Positions 42,451 through 54,072 of a stretch of DNA of 64,000 nt are shown one piece after another. Each line of letters opens with the position of its first letter. Position 1 is the stretch's first letter. A program made the position numbers and the translations under genes. The notes beneath the pieces were generated by a model that saw only the letters and a list, made by a program, of their open reading frames with translations, did no database searches and was not told where the DNA came from. Source of the stretch: Didymella arachidicola (lineage: Eukaryota; Ascomycota; Dothideomycetes; Pleosporales; Didymellaceae); contig CM049985.1 in assembly GCA_016630955.3 (NCBI GenBank), positions 1,302,001 to 1,366,000 on the forward strand. The letters run 5' to 3'.

Positions 42451-43488
42451 ATGGCTTCAGATATGGCCCACGATAACGCAACTACCGAAGAGACTCAAGT
42501 TACCTTAACACATCACGGCAAGCCAGTCGTGCTGTCTTTTGCACACGATGCGACAATATCAGATCTCTCAGACAAGATCGCAGAGGAACTTTCGATACCG
42601 CCTTCAAATCAAAAGCTGCTTATCGGTGGTAAGCTTGGCCTGCAGAAGCCGCCTTTCAAGAACCCAACAATTCCTCTAAGCGACTTCAACACCAAAAAGA
42701 TCACTCTCATGGGCAGCACGACCGCCGAAGTGTCGTCCCTCAACGCTAGCATATCCGCTGCCGCCGCGCCTCGAAAGCCAGGTCCCATCAAAGCCGCGAC
42801 GCCCGCGCGCAACCGCGACTACAAGCGCATACAAGAGGAGGCGCAATACACCTTCCACACATTACGACCACTACCGTATCTTCCGCGCCCGGAACGTTCA
42901 CTGGCGTTCCTTGAGCGTCTTCGTGACGATGCTGGTATTAAGGCCGCCATGCGCACCCACAAATTCAGCGTACCTTTGCTCACCGAGATGGATCCCGCGA
43001 TGCACACAACACAAGAGTCTCGCACACTAGGCCTGAATCGCAACCAGGGCGAGGTCATCGAACTGCGTTTGAGAACAGATGCATACGATGGGTACAGAGA
43101 CTATAAGACGATCCGCAACACGCTCTGTCACGAGCTTGCGCATAATGTATGGGGACCGCATGACCGCAACTTCTGGAACCTGTGTAAGCAGATCGAACGC
43201 GAAGTCGCAAGAGATGATTGGAAGAGTGGCGGAAAGAGTGTGGGCGATCAAGAATACTACGAACCAAGCGAGGAAGAGATGAACACGTGCGACCATGGTG
43301 GATGGACTGGTGGAGAGTTCAAATTGGGTAGTGGAAGTGATGGTACGACCTTGGTCAGCAGCGCTGGTGGAAGCGTGGCCATCGGCAGTTTGGATCGAAG
43401 AGAGATACTTGCAAAGGCTGCAGAAGAGAGGGCGAAGAGAGCAAAGCAAGCTGAGGAAGAGTCTCGAGGTGCTGGCTCTGCTCCGTAG
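42451..43488 (+). CDS. Ubiquitin-like/WLM-domain metalloprotease (Wss1-related)
   Basis: Single exon, 345 aa. Residues ~16-90 are a ubiquitin-like fold (VTLTHHGKPVVLSF, LSIPPSNQKLLIGGK). Residues ~125-265 form a WLM domain with zinc-metalloprotease motif HELAHNVWGPHD; the probable zinc ligands are His227, His231 and His237 and the catalytic base is Glu228. The C-terminus is an Arg/Glu/Lys helix. WLM proteases such as Wss1 cut DNA-protein crosslinks and SUMO/ubiquitin-conjugated proteins; the UBL-WLM architecture is the form found in S. pombe and filamentous fungi. A proteasome- or Cdc48-linked role in DNA or protein quality control is inferred. Confidence 0.9.
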   Translation: MASDMAHDNATTEETQVTLTHHGKPVVLSFAHDATISDLSDKIAEELSIPPSNQKLLIGGKLGLQKPPFKNPTIPLSDFNTKKITLMGSTTAEVSSLNASISAAAAPRKPGPIKAATPARNRDYKRIQEEAQYTFHTLRPLPYLPRPERSLAFLERLRDDAGIKAAMRTHKFSVPLLTEMDPAMHTTQESRTLGLNRNQGEVIELRLRTDAYDGYRDYKTIRNTLCHELAHNVWGPHDRNFWNLCKQIEREVARDDWKSGGKSVGDQEYYEPSEEEMNTCDHGGWTGGEFKLGSGSDGTTLVSSAGGSVAIGSLDRREILAKAAEERAKRAKQAEEESRGAGSAP

Positions 43489-43968
43489 CGCTCTGCTGCC
43501 CGCTTTCTCAACTTCTCCACGACCGTGTGTCTGTTTGCTTGCATAGTTGTGCGTATACCCTCATCGATAATGTAGAATCAACCGAGAAATTTACTTGGAA
43601 ATGTGTCCAGTCTGTTTCAGTGCCTCGTGTCACTTCTCTCCATTAGACAATTAGAGAGGAGGCTCTTCTGACCTCCGCCGCATGGTAAGAAAGCCAATCG
43701 TACAACATGGAGCTGGACTCCTGCACGTCACCCATTTGAGCTACCCCACAAACCTCGGAACGTCCCCAGAACCACGCTAGTCGATCTTCTCCGCTCCTCC
43801 GCCAAACATCACGTCCTCGCCTTCCCTCTCGTTCTCTTCTTCGTTCTCCCGAAATCAGGTTCACAGGAAGCTCAGTCGGCCGATAAGCTCTCTGTATCCG
43901 CCATTCTCATCGTCACAAAAAGCTGCTTCCCAACACGCCCAAATTCAACCAGCAGATCCATCAAAAGA
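43489..43968. other. Intergenic, promoter of the small membrane protein
   Basis: About 480 bp. No gene seen. Confidence 0.5.
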
Positions 43969-44253
43969 ATGGGCCTCTTTCTACCTTTTGTTCTTGCATT
44001 TGCAGTCTTCTGGCTCGTCGTTGGCATTTACCTTGCCAAATTCCTCGCTCAGAAATACAAGGGCAAGCCGTGGAACTCCAGGACTATCGACTCCCAGTAC
44101 ATCTACGGAAACGCATTGCAGAACGATCAGAGCACGAGGGTGCATAGCGGAGGCTACGGAACAGGTGGACAGCCTGGAGGCTTCAACAGGGGTCATGGTA
44201 GAGAGGCCATCAGCATGGGACAATTTGGTCAGGGGAGGATGAAAGGCATGTGA
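43969..44253 (+). CDS. Small single-pass membrane protein, function unknown
   Basis: 94 aa, single exon. An N-terminal membrane segment (LFLPFVLAFAVFWLVVGIYL) is followed by a basic stretch and a Gly/Gln-rich tail (GGYGTGGQPGGFNRGHGRE). It could be a signal-anchor protein with a short cytosolic or lumenal tail. I do not recognise the family. Its open frame, hydrophobic profile and ATG context favour a real gene. Confidence 0.55.
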   Translation: MGLFLPFVLAFAVFWLVVGIYLAKFLAQKYKGKPWNSRTIDSQYIYGNALQNDQSTRVHSGGYGTGGQPGGFNRGHGREAISMGQFGQGRMKGM

Positions 44254-45211
44254 GGAGCTATGGGCGTGTATGACGAGAACGACCAGCCAGTGCGAGGCAG
44301 GTTATCGTTGGCCTGGATTAAGTAGTGAGTTATATGCCTATTGTAGTTGCATATCTGACCATGGTAGCTGTTATTGCTCTTTCATAAGACGGTCATGTCT
44401 CGTACGTCAACATATACCTCCAATTAATTACCATGAGGGACCCATGCCACATATCAATATGTCGTCATATAAGTTCTCAGCAATGCTCAGGATTCGTCTG
44501 GGTACTGCTGCTCTCATATCGTAACGCTCCGTTGTTGGCTGAGCGTCCGCTCCACACCGGAACAGTGAGCAAACGCTTTTCGGAGCATGACATTCGCGTC
44601 GGGCGACAACAACTGTGGTGGAATATTAACCTCTTGGTCACATTGACCTTCATGCCATGGAGATGTCATCGATAGGACTTCTCAGTGCGGTTTCGGTCGT
44701 TCCTCTTGCAGTGTTGCCGGGCCACATGTAGGAGAAGCCGCCTTCACTTCCCCGACCGCAAGCACAGCGCTGCTCCACCAACGTTTAAAGCTTTATCGCA
44801 GGCACTGTGTGACAGCGGCTTCGCTCACTTTTCGTTTCGCTTGTTTACCCACAACATGTAAATTCTGTGCGCCTTTTCTTCATCGTCTTGGTAACACCCC
44901 ACAACCGCCCGTACACAGCTCACCAGCATCCCCGCTTAACAACAACGACTTTTGCCAGCGAGCGATCACAATCTCACGACTAATCTTCTACGCCTGAAAA
45001 ACAATAAGTTCTACTCGCAAGCCTTCCCTGATCGCAGTCCTTGGTGCTATTTACAATCCACCACTGTTGCCGCCGGCTTTCACCAGAATCACCACAACAT
45101 TTTTCTTCATCCACGCACACAACTACGACGCGCAATCCCCATCCTGCGTGCAGTTCATTCAACACCAAGTTCGCAAGCTCTCAAGTCGAAGGTACTGCAT
45201 CTCCCACCAGT
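44254..45211. other. Intergenic / probable 5' UTR, no gene seen
   Basis: About 0.95 kb. The frame of the next gene is open back to 45041 without a Met, so an upstream intron or exon cannot be excluded. Confidence 0.4.
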
Positions 45212-46864
45212 ATGTTGAAATTCATCACTGACATGTCCTGCACAGCTACCGAAATGTCATCCGCTCCAACACCCTCCGTCATGAGCTCTGCTCAAGCAGT
45301 CATGAAGTTCATCTATGAGGGCACCCAGCTACCTCCCGTTCTTGCTCAATATGTTGGATTCTTCACTGGTCTCGTCACCGGCGCATTGGGCGGCTTTGCC
45401 CTCCATGGCTACTTCCAACGCAACAAGGACGACAAAGCCAAGGTCAAGCTTGCGATCCTTCATATCCTTCGTGTCATTCAGGATGACTACTCTTACTTTG
45501 CCATGCTGCAAGATCCTTTGAAGCTACTGTTGCATATCGAGACTGAGGTGATGCGTCTCGTCGACAAGCACCTGACCCAGAAGGAGGCTACTCAAGTCAC
45601 CAAGGGTGTGAAGCGTAGTTTCTCCAAGATCCCCAACGTATCATTCGACGAGGTCGCTCACAAGCGCGTTCGCGAGGACTACCGCGACGATGTAAAAGAG
45701 CGACAGGAACCGGCCTTTGCATTTGTCCACCAGAAGCAGCTCCGTGGCTTCTTGGATCCACCCGAGAGCGAGCTGCCACGCCAAGAGTACGTACCTGGCC
45801 CATGGACTACTTCCAAGGCCATCTACCAGTCGCCCTTCGAGACTGCGGGTCACTCCGACTCACTCCCGGAGGAACCGGACGAGGATCTTGGGCTGGAGGA
45901 AGACCTGATGGACATCGACGAAGTGACAGCTTCGTCTCCTGGGATCCCTAGTGTACCGGGTCATCTCTTCGGCAGCTCTTCCCGCCCTGCTGCCCGCCTC
46001 CCCATCTCGTCTTCCGCTCAGGTCACTGGAGGCCTCCAGGAGCTGATTGGGATTAAGCCAACTCGTCACGCACCGGAGCTTGGCAGCTTCGGTCTTGACT
46101 ACGAGGATCTTGACCTCTACTCAGACGAGGAAGAGGACCTCCAGCCCTCAGGTCCCCCGCCCACGGTGCGTCGATGCCGCGGTGTGAAGTGCTCCAGCAC
46201 TCAACTTTCTCCCATTTCGGCCTCGCCCTGGCCCGCCGAAGATCACCCAGCCGTTATCGCAATCAAAGGTTGGTCGACAGAGGCAGAGCTGGAGTTCTCC
46301 AGCTCAGAGTCTGAGCGGGACGACTCGCCGCTGACGTCTTTTGGCGTCAACATATCCACCGTGCCAGAGCCGGAGTTCTCCAGCTCGCCAGTGGCACCTA
46401 TCGAGCCGGCTGTCGCCAATGCCGTCCAAGAGGGTATCTTCGCGTCCGTGGAGTCGGCTGGAAGTCCTCAGACCTCCTCACCAGAGACTCCCTCGCCCTC
46501 GCGCAAGCGCAAGTCGGCCTCTCCCTCTCCCACTTCGCCCTCAAAGCGCGTTCGCTTTTCTCCCTCCCCTTTGGTGGACATCACGGATGTTTCGCCGACA
46601 CCCTCCTGTCGCGCCTCTGCCTCGACGAGCAGAAGGCGCAGCCCACTTCGAAAAGGCCGCCGCTACGGGCTCTCACGCCCCTTCCATATCGAGGAGGCAG
46701 AACGGGCTGAGGCAGAACAAGCTGAAGCAGAACAAGCTGAAGCAGAACAAGCTGAACTCAAGACGCCTCCGAAGAAGGCCATGAAGGCGACTGCGAAGAC
46801 CCCTGCAACAGCGACACGCAAATCTTCGCGCATCGAGCAGCAGAAGAAAAAGCAGGACGAGTAG
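45212..46864 (+). CDS. Unknown protein with one membrane-like segment, acidic/Ser-rich body and nuclear-type basic motifs
   Basis: First in-frame ATG at 45212, about 550 aa. Residues ~45-75 (LAQYVGFFTGLVTGALGGFA) look like a membrane segment, followed by a helical block. The rest is disordered, with Asp/Glu/Ser and Pro patches (LDLYSDEEEDLQPSGPPP). Basic motifs SRKRKSASPSPTSPSKRVRF and SRIEQQKKKQDE resemble nuclear localisation signals. Near the end is a four-copy EAEQA repeat. A membrane segment with nuclear-type motifs may mean an inner-nuclear-membrane protein, or the hydrophobic part may be a buried helix. No known domain. Probably lineage-specific. Confidence 0.65.
   Translation: MLKFITDMSCTATEMSSAPTPSVMSSAQAVMKFIYEGTQLPPVLAQYVGFFTGLVTGALGGFALHGYFQRNKDDKAKVKLAILHILRVIQDDYSYFAMLQDPLKLLLHIETEVMRLVDKHLTQKEATQVTKGVKRSFSKIPNVSFDEVAHKRVREDYRDDVKERQEPAFAFVHQKQLRGFLDPPESELPRQEYVPGPWTTSKAIYQSPFETAGHSDSLPEEPDEDLGLEEDLMDIDEVTASSPGIPSVPGHLFGSSSRPAARLPISSSAQVTGGLQELIGIKPTRHAPELGSFGLDYEDLDLYSDEEEDLQPSGPPPTVRRCRGVKCSSTQLSPISASPWPAEDHPAVIAIKGWSTEAELEFSSSESERDDSPLTSFGVNISTVPEPEFSSSPVAPIEPAVANAVQEGIFASVESAGSPQTSSPETPSPSRKRKSASPSPTSPSKRVRFSPSPLVDITDVSPTPSCRASASTSRRRSPLRKGRRYGLSRPFHIEEAERAEAEQAEAEQAEAEQAELKTPPKKAMKATAKTPATATRKSSRIEQQKKKQDE
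46694..46753 (+). repeat. 15-bp in-frame tandem repeat, four copies
   Basis: Units at 46694, 46709, 46724 and 46739 (GAGGCAGAACAAGCT and near copies) encode EAERA EAEQA EAEQA EAEQA. The last two copies are identical, suggesting recent expansion. Confidence 0.9.
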
Positions 46865-48447
46865 ATAGACAAAGTAATCTCAACCCGAGAGCGTACATTC
46901 AGACCCAAAGGAGGACGTCTGTCACAAGCGGAGAAGACGGCTGAGCCGAAGAGCGTGGCGGTGCCCGGCCTTGAGACACGTGTAAACTTCCCGGTAGTAT
47001 TCGGAACTGGGGACGGAGGACTGAGGACGGAGGACTCAGGACGATGAGATTCCCCGGTGGTATTTGGGAGATGATGCCATCAGCACGCGTAAGGTCGTCC
47101 AGGCTTTACTCCACCCCTGCATGTTGCAAGATCAAGTAGCATCCCCGTCTGCCTCGCGGCTTAAGCGAGCCCGCTCGTCGTAGCTGTCTCCGACGCTCCG
47201 AGCAGGTAAGCCAATATAGCCAGTTGAAGATGGGTCGAAGCGAAAGACAAAGTGCGTGTAGGCGGCATAGTAAGGCGGCGATGACGAGACGGCTGTGATG
47301 TATGCGCTGGAACATGTTTTGTCAGGGTACAGGGTTTTTATGGTGGCCTGAGTCGATGGTGAGGATGACTTGTTTGCGGAATGTTTTGCGAATTCCTAGT
47401 AGCTTTTGCCACAGGACGGTTGCCTCCACGTTATCATGTGTAATCATATAGACGCAAAGTCTAAGACATGAAATTCCGACTCGTGACTCTATCATGCTCT
47501 GCTCACTCCTTCAGTCCAGTTTTGCTGCGATGAGCAACCCCGAACCTTCTCACCGGTATATGCCCAGCTGATGCTATAGCCACAACAGCCTAAATCAGCC
47601 ACGAATGCCGACATCAGCATCAACGCTACGTTATCGAGCATCTCGATACAAATCCCGATTTCCTCCAGCTCTCGTCCCCTGTCTTCACATCAAGGTTCAT
47701 GCACTCTAACGCTATCCGCTTACTCAGTTTATCTGCGCTAACACGCAGCAATTTCGAAATCACCGCTTCTCCACAAACTTCCCGCTCAGGTCACTCGATC
47801 CAAGCCAACATCCCAAATGAGAGAATCTCAGATCTGGTATCTCGCACCTCACACTTGGCTGTGTGGTCTCGACCGTGCACGGCATATGCATTCAAAGCTG
47901 GGCGTCGAATACGACGAGTCAGATGCAGTTTTGTACATGGCTATGTGGAGGGAACAAGTATCTTGGAGGATGACAAGGGATTTGAAGTGTAGGGCGAGTA
48001 GGTTAGGTGGCATTTTCCCGACATAAGGAAATAAGTCAAAGGCAAGCGGTAAGGGAGAGGGGGGTTATGAACCGAATGGTGTTATGCAAATAGCAAGCTT
48101 AGGATAAAGCATGAGCTGTTTAATAGTGGAGCCTTGTTCGATAGAAGGGATCAAGAGAGGAAGGACAGCCCGCAGTGCAGAAGTGCAGTCGAGGAAAGAG
48201 TGTAGAATTTGAGCTAACTTTTATGGTGTGATAGAAGAGAAAAAGGAGAATCATCCGAGCCGCCGTGCTGAACTTGCACGGAGACACTTTCAGTAGAGGA
48301 ACCATAGTACCAAACCAAGAACCCCATAAAACCGAAATCACCGGATTTCAATCAACCAAAAAACCCTGTTCAAGCTTGCACACGTACCACTCGGGGGTGC
48401 TCCAGTATGCAATCAGGTCAGAGTTGGAGCCAGAACAGTACTGCAGC
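46865..48447. other. Intergenic, no gene recognised; small repeat and doubtful frame
   Basis: About 1.6 kb. A 14-bp direct duplication is at 47011-47038 (GGACGGAGGACTGA/GGACGGAGGACTCA). A 69-codon frame at 47817-48026 (+) is protein-like (GVEYDESDAVLYMAMWREQ) but has no supporting context; doubtful. Confidence 0.4.
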
Positions 48448-50157
48448 TCAGCCCTTAGTTCGCTTGAACAAAGCCTTCAAGTAGTTTCCGAGGCCCTGCG
48501 CATTGTCGTAGCCGACAGCGGGGCTTGGGTAATCGTTTTGTAGTAAGCGATGCATGGACAAGTCGACGAAGCCCAGGGTGTTGATGGCGTGCTCAAGCAG
48601 TCTGCCAAATGTGCATGCATAGTGGAGCTTGCCTGGGCCTCCCTTGTTGATGATATCGCTGTACAGAACCTTCAATTTGGTCACATGCTCCCTCTGTGTG
48701 CAGAGCTTGAAGCCGTAGTCGCGCCTCAGACAAGGCGGTGGTTCGTCTTTGTCTTCGTCGCGAATGAACTGGATGAGCCGATGCACGGAGAAACGTTTCT
48801 CGGACTGCGTGGTGAGAAACTGCGTAAGCACTGGAAAGGTCTTATCGAGATTGTGACCACTCCTGTTGCGCAGAAGCCCTGGCAATGTGCCATGCTCGAG
48901 AGCCTTAATGATACTTTGAAAGACGACAGTCGGACTGAGACTCGTATCCAATAGCTGGCGATAGCAGTCAGCCAATTCTTGTACGTGCTTCTCATTGCGA
49001 CATGTAGGGAAACCAAAGACGTAGTAAGTATCAGACCCCGGGGGGACCTGTATACCATGTAGGACACAACCAATCAGAAGAGCTGTCGCTTGCTTCGTCC
49101 GTGACTGAAGCTTCAGCAAGTGGAGTCTCCGGTCCTCTTCAGGCAGATAGCTGCGAATCGTGTCCATCATGGTGCCTTTCAGGGGGGTGTGATGACCTTG
49201 CGGTGGGGCCGGATCTCGAGGTGGAGACGCTGACTCACGTAGTTGGACGTATTGTGCTGGTTGCAGTATTGTCGAGGCCTTCAATGGAGTATCGATGGCC
49301 TTGCGAGTGGATGGAGGCGGAGAACCTAGATGTATGCTTACCGTACGGAACACCGGATAATCCGATGCGGTTCTGACAAATGTGTTGTGCGCATTTAGCG
49401 GTCGACTCAATTTGCAGATGTGCTCGTACAGCTTGTTCGCGAACACGCTGCCGAGAAGAGACTGTAGAAGGGACTGTAGATGGAAGTGGGACTCGGAGCA
49501 GTCCTGCAGTAAGGTACGTGCCGACTCAAGCAACTCAAAATATTGTTGTGTGAATGTATCATCCTGTTTATCATGTAGCTTGATGGTACCATTGTAGCTC
49601 TTGGAATGGTGTTGTAGCTTGACAATGAGATCGCCCACTTTGTTAATAAGCGAGTCGTTATCCTTATGGACGTCGTCGAGACCCATCAGTTGAGTAACCA
49701 GGGCTCCGTATTTGTCGTTATGTGTTTTGAAAGTCTCTTGAAGGCTTATGATAGTGTCGTGAGTCAGTGTGAAGGTATGCTTAATAATCACATCGCGTTG
49801 ATCTTGTGCAAGCTTCTTCTTCTGCGGATCTGGACGTGTCAGCTCTGTGTTGCGCTTTGATGATCACAGTCGCTTACCTTCATTGGAGCACCGTGCTATC
49901 TTCTGTAACAGATCCTGGAGATTCAAGATGAATTCGCGCGTCTCGTCGTCGCATAATGAACGGGAGTTTGTCTTCAAACCGACATAAATGTGCAAAGACT
50001 GATCGTCTTCTTGCGTCACAATTACTATCCTTCCTAGTACATAGCTAAGGCGGTACTTGAATCGATCCTTCAAGCTCAGCAAGCGTGTAAGACCTACGAC
50101 AGGGTTGTCGTTGCGAGCATCGTTGATTAATTCCTCGCGCATGATAACCGCTGCCAT
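48448..50157 (-). CDS. Unknown protein, predicted helical, probably lineage-specific
   Basis: Exon 1 49878-50157 (ATG at 50157, MAAVIMREELINDARNDN) and exon 2 48448-49829, joined by a GTAAGC...CGTCCAG intron in phase 1; about 553 aa. No signal peptide or membrane segment. The N-terminus resembles a helical bundle with a long coiled part (QQYFELLESARTLLQDCSE); the middle is Pro/Ser-rich; the C-terminal half has conserved-looking basic and aromatic blocks (YGFKLCTQREHVTKLKVLY, INTLGFVDLSMHRLLQND). It recalls N-terminal regions of fungal NACHT/STAND or HET-partner proteins, but that is only an impression. Function unknown. Confidence 0.65.
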
Positions 50158-50863
50158 GGTAACAATGTGTTCTTGGAAAAAAATTTGGAACTTCTGAATG
50201 GGTGTATTGACGTGGTTTTGTCAAGACTTGCCTATCGTAAGCCCGGTTTGTAGGGTACAACGGAAGTGTCTCTCCCCTGGGGTTGTTCTGGAGCGATCGC
50301 TGCATGTCACCGCTTGGATGCTTTCTGGAATCAAAGTGCGTGCGGATCAGAGCAGCAAACAATTGTTTGCGAAAGATTTAGAGCCGTAGTCACCGTTCCA
50401 GATAAGTGACCGACAGAAAAAGTAATTTGATGTGACGATGGCGAACGGTTGCGTCCTCCGCCAATAAATGGGAATAGCAGGTTGGATCAGAGCCGTAAAT
50501 CATCGAAGGTGTTGCCACGACCGACGGTATTGCCAGATTGTTGTTGGTGGTTGGGAATTGGATTCTCGGAGCGAGGAGTGGTATATAAGTAGCTGCTTCA
50601 AACGGCAGGCGCGATGGGGCTACCTTTACCTGCACCTGCACGAACCGCTGACGTAACAGCAACCCCAATTGTGCGAGAGCGGAGCTATCTACTCTGATTT
50701 GGAAGTAAGAGACAGGAAATGCGAGGAACGCGCTTAATGACACAGAAATCTAGATATGCTTGCGAGAGGGCCATCTCGATGCTATACAAAATAAAAACCC
50801 GGCGGAGCCGTCATATGCAATGCAACACCATGTTCATACAACTCTTTCTCTTCCATTACCAAC
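50158..50863. other. Intergenic, promoter of the unknown gene at 48448-50157
   Basis: About 0.7 kb. A TATATAA is at about 50582-50588. Otherwise nothing certain. Confidence 0.4.
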
Positions 50864-53800
50864 CTATGCAAATCCAAATACCTCGGCGACACTAATGATG
50901 CTCATCCTCGCACCCCACAACCCCACAAAGATGGCCACAACATCCACGACCAGCAGCACACTCGCTCCCAGCATCCACCTCGGGCTAAAGATACGGTACA
51001 GCATAAGATGTCTCCTCAGATGCCCGGCCCACATAGTCGTCGCCAAGTTGACAACCGCGTAGAACAAGATATGCGTAGCAACCGCCTTCGCGACCGTGCT
51101 CAGCAGCCTCTTCTGCTTAGGATTAACCTTCCACAGCACAAGCGCCGGGACCGCGACAGCACACAGGATCTGGGCGCCAAAAGTGTTCAGGATAACGACT
51201 ATGGGCGTCCACGGGTAGCGGATCGACTTTAGCGGGATGAAGGCGGACTCCCACTGTATACTGGACAGTGTGGCTTGATGGCCAGTCTTGAAGTAGTGGA
51301 AGGAGCCGAGCAGGCCGAGAACAACGGGGCCGATGGATGATTGGCGCAGGTTGTTTGTGTCGATGATTTCAAAGAGGGAGAAGAGTTGCCAGACGAGGAT
51401 GCCGATTGCGCCGGCGCCCATGGGTTTCTGAAGGAGCGCGACGGCGAGGTACCAGATGGTAACGAGGAGGGCGTAGCGGCTGCCGTGAACGTTTGCGTAG
51501 CCGTGGACGATGATTTGCTCGTTGGGCTTGCCTTCATTGTTCATCTCGATGTTCAGGAGGGGCTTGGACCAGCTGTACAGGCCATAACCGATGCCGAAGG
51601 CGAGGAGCAGGACACCCTGAGCGAGCGCTTGCTTGGAGATCTTAATGATGCTGGAGAATGATGGGTACCAATCGCCGTCGTCGGCAGCGTCAAGGGCCCA
51701 GTATGCGGCGCTGAGCATTAGGCCGAAGCGGAGGACGATGCCGATCCACATAACAGCCATGTTTTGATAACTCTTGGTACCTTCGTAGTAGCTCTTGATG
51801 AACGTAGGAACGAGAAGCGCAGCAACGGCCGGAATGAGAAGCTGCCATGGTGCAGAAGTGGTAGATAGAGCAGACGCGTAGTAGGTCGACTTGCAGTAAG
51901 GCATCTGCTCTTCACGGCATAGCCTAGAGAAGCTTGCAACGCGGAGAAGGACCGTAAAGAGGATCGAATGGTAGACACCAAGAGTGCGATCAGACATGTT
52001 CTTTTGTCTGAAGGAAGAGATGATGGCAATGACACCAAAAGAAGTGAGAAAATGGAGGAGAATCTCGTCTTCCCAGATAGTGAAGGAGTTAGCAGCGAAG
52101 CCTCCTGAAAGGGAGACTGTAAAGAACAGACTAGCCCAGCCCCAGATATTGTTGGGCAACAGAGAGCTAAGACGGTTGCGCAACGAGTAGAAAGCCGACA
52201 GCACGCCGACGATGCCAGTCATGGCTGCGGCGAATGGTACAGTATGCATCTTCGGTGTGTCTGGAAGCACAATTGATGCAACGAAACCGATGACTGCACC
52301 AAGGACGCTACCTAGAAGCCCCCTAGTAAAGAAGACAGGTGTGACCTCAGCGCGGTCGCCGACCAGGCCTCGAGCATAGAGCGCAATAAGAAGAACACTG
52401 AGCGCCAAGATCAACACGCCATTGATCATACGGGGCACATCGAATCGCGCCCAAAGGGAGCGGCAGATGCGAAGGTTCTCCTGCTGGTAAGCAGCGAAGG
52501 CCTTGTATGCAGCCTTCATCTGCTCACTTTTGGCCGTGCTTCCTCCAAAGGACATGCGCTGGAACACAGAAGTCCACGCCTCATTCGCAGCGGGCCAGAG
52601 GGACAGGGAGCTGGAGAAGACACTTTCGTCAAGCCCACGGACCTTGGCATACTCGCTTTGGTAGCGATGAATCTGGGCGCTGGTGAGACGGTTGACAGTA
52701 GCCAGATTCTCGAAATCGCTGCCCCTGGCGCTGGCAAAGGCTTCCTCGATCGGCTTGCCGAGGTTGTTGAAGGGAATGGGCAGGCCCAGAAGCAACGATA
52801 GAGTAGGCACGAGATCGATCTGCGCAACAGACCTGTCTTTCGCGTGTGCTGGTGGAAGCGCAATGGAAGGATCGGTACGACCGAAATCGCCCTTCTTGGA
52901 ATACATCCACAGCGCAGCCTGGATCTCGTCGTCTGATTCACCACCGTGATCTCCCTTAGCGTCCATGCCGTGGTCGCCCATAACAACAAGCAGAGTATCG
53001 TCATCGAGCTCCTCAATCATGCGCCGGAAGACAGCGTCCATCTCATTCAGCTTCGCAGCCATAGCAGGATGGTCTGGTCCATAACGATGGCCAGCGTGGT
53101 CCACACCAAGGTAGTGACCAAAGATGACGTCCCACTTTGTCGAGTTCTCACCCATCAGAAGGGGGAAAATATGCTCGGTGACGCCATTGTCGACCGTGTG
53201 CAAGTCCCAGACGTTGAACGAATCGTATGCGTGGGTGAGGTTCGGCTCGAAGTATCCAGGGAACAGCGCTTGCCATGTATCGTCGCCCAGGTGCACAACT
53301 CTCTTTCCAGCATCCTTCAATTGCCCGACCAAGTTGTCCTCGTCAATAGCGGTTCCCGCGAAGTTACTGCCGGCGTCGACAAAGGTGGGAAGAGTGCCAG
53401 TTGTCAGTCCTTTCAGTCGCTGCAGCGTCGTTGTCGGCGGGTCTGCAATGAAAGGCAGGAGGAAGGCATTCTTCGGCGACTGCTTGGCGGTCTCGTACAG
53501 CACGGGGATACTATTGTGGAAATAGCGCGGCGCAATGTTCTTCTCCGAGGAAGCAGCTTCGACACGGTCTGCCTGCTTTGCGAGGTCGGCAGGCTCGAAT
53601 TGGGCGTCGAATGGAACGGTGAAATCGTATCGCAGCGCGTCTACAATTATCACGACAGCCTTGTTGTACGTCTTGGGGTGCCAGCACCCTTTCTTCGAGG
53701 CGCCCGCTACGTAGCCCTTGGTGAGTTCAATTGGAGGGACTGCGCATTCAGACTTGTGCGGGAGGACGAGACGCGTAAGCAAGAAGCCAGTCGTGAAAAG

Positions 53801-54072
53801 ATATGTGCCGAGGACGTGAAGGACACTGTTGCGCATTAGCTACAAGACTTTCTCCGCGTGCAGTGGACGTACAGGATAAAGCTGAAGAACGCAACCACAA
53901 TACCGTGTTGCGCCTTGAAATGCACCTCGCCGGCCTTCTTAGCCAATGTTACATCCGTAACTGTAGGTTTTGGCCCGCCCAATCGCGCTTCTTCCGTGCG
54001 CTGCTTCTCCTGCTTGGCCTTTGCCTCTGCTTGTATGTCCTCGATGGACGTGAACATCTCCCCGCTCTCCAT
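50864..54072 (-). CDS. GPI13: GPI ethanolamine-phosphate transferase 3 (Gpi13/PIG-O)
   Basis: ER enzyme that adds ethanolamine phosphate to the third mannose of the GPI precursor, the point of protein attachment. Exon 1 53873-54072 and exon 2 50864-53825; the 47-nt intron (GTACGT, GCTAATGC, AACAG) is in phase 2 and creates a Leu codon, giving about 1053 aa. This restores the first membrane segment (IVVAFFSFILVLHVLGTYLF) before FTTGFLLTRLVL. The sulfatase/phosphodiesterase-like lumenal domain follows, with IIVDALRYD, DHAGHRYGPDH and the PIG-O signature MGDHGMDAKGDHGGESDDE. The C-terminal half has many membrane spans. The frame beginning at 53836 alone would be a truncated start. Confidence 0.95.

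Noticed and set aside
53836..54072. Separate 78-codon gene upstream of GPI13
   Set aside because: Best explained as GPI13 exon 1, because splicing rebuilds the membrane segment in phase.
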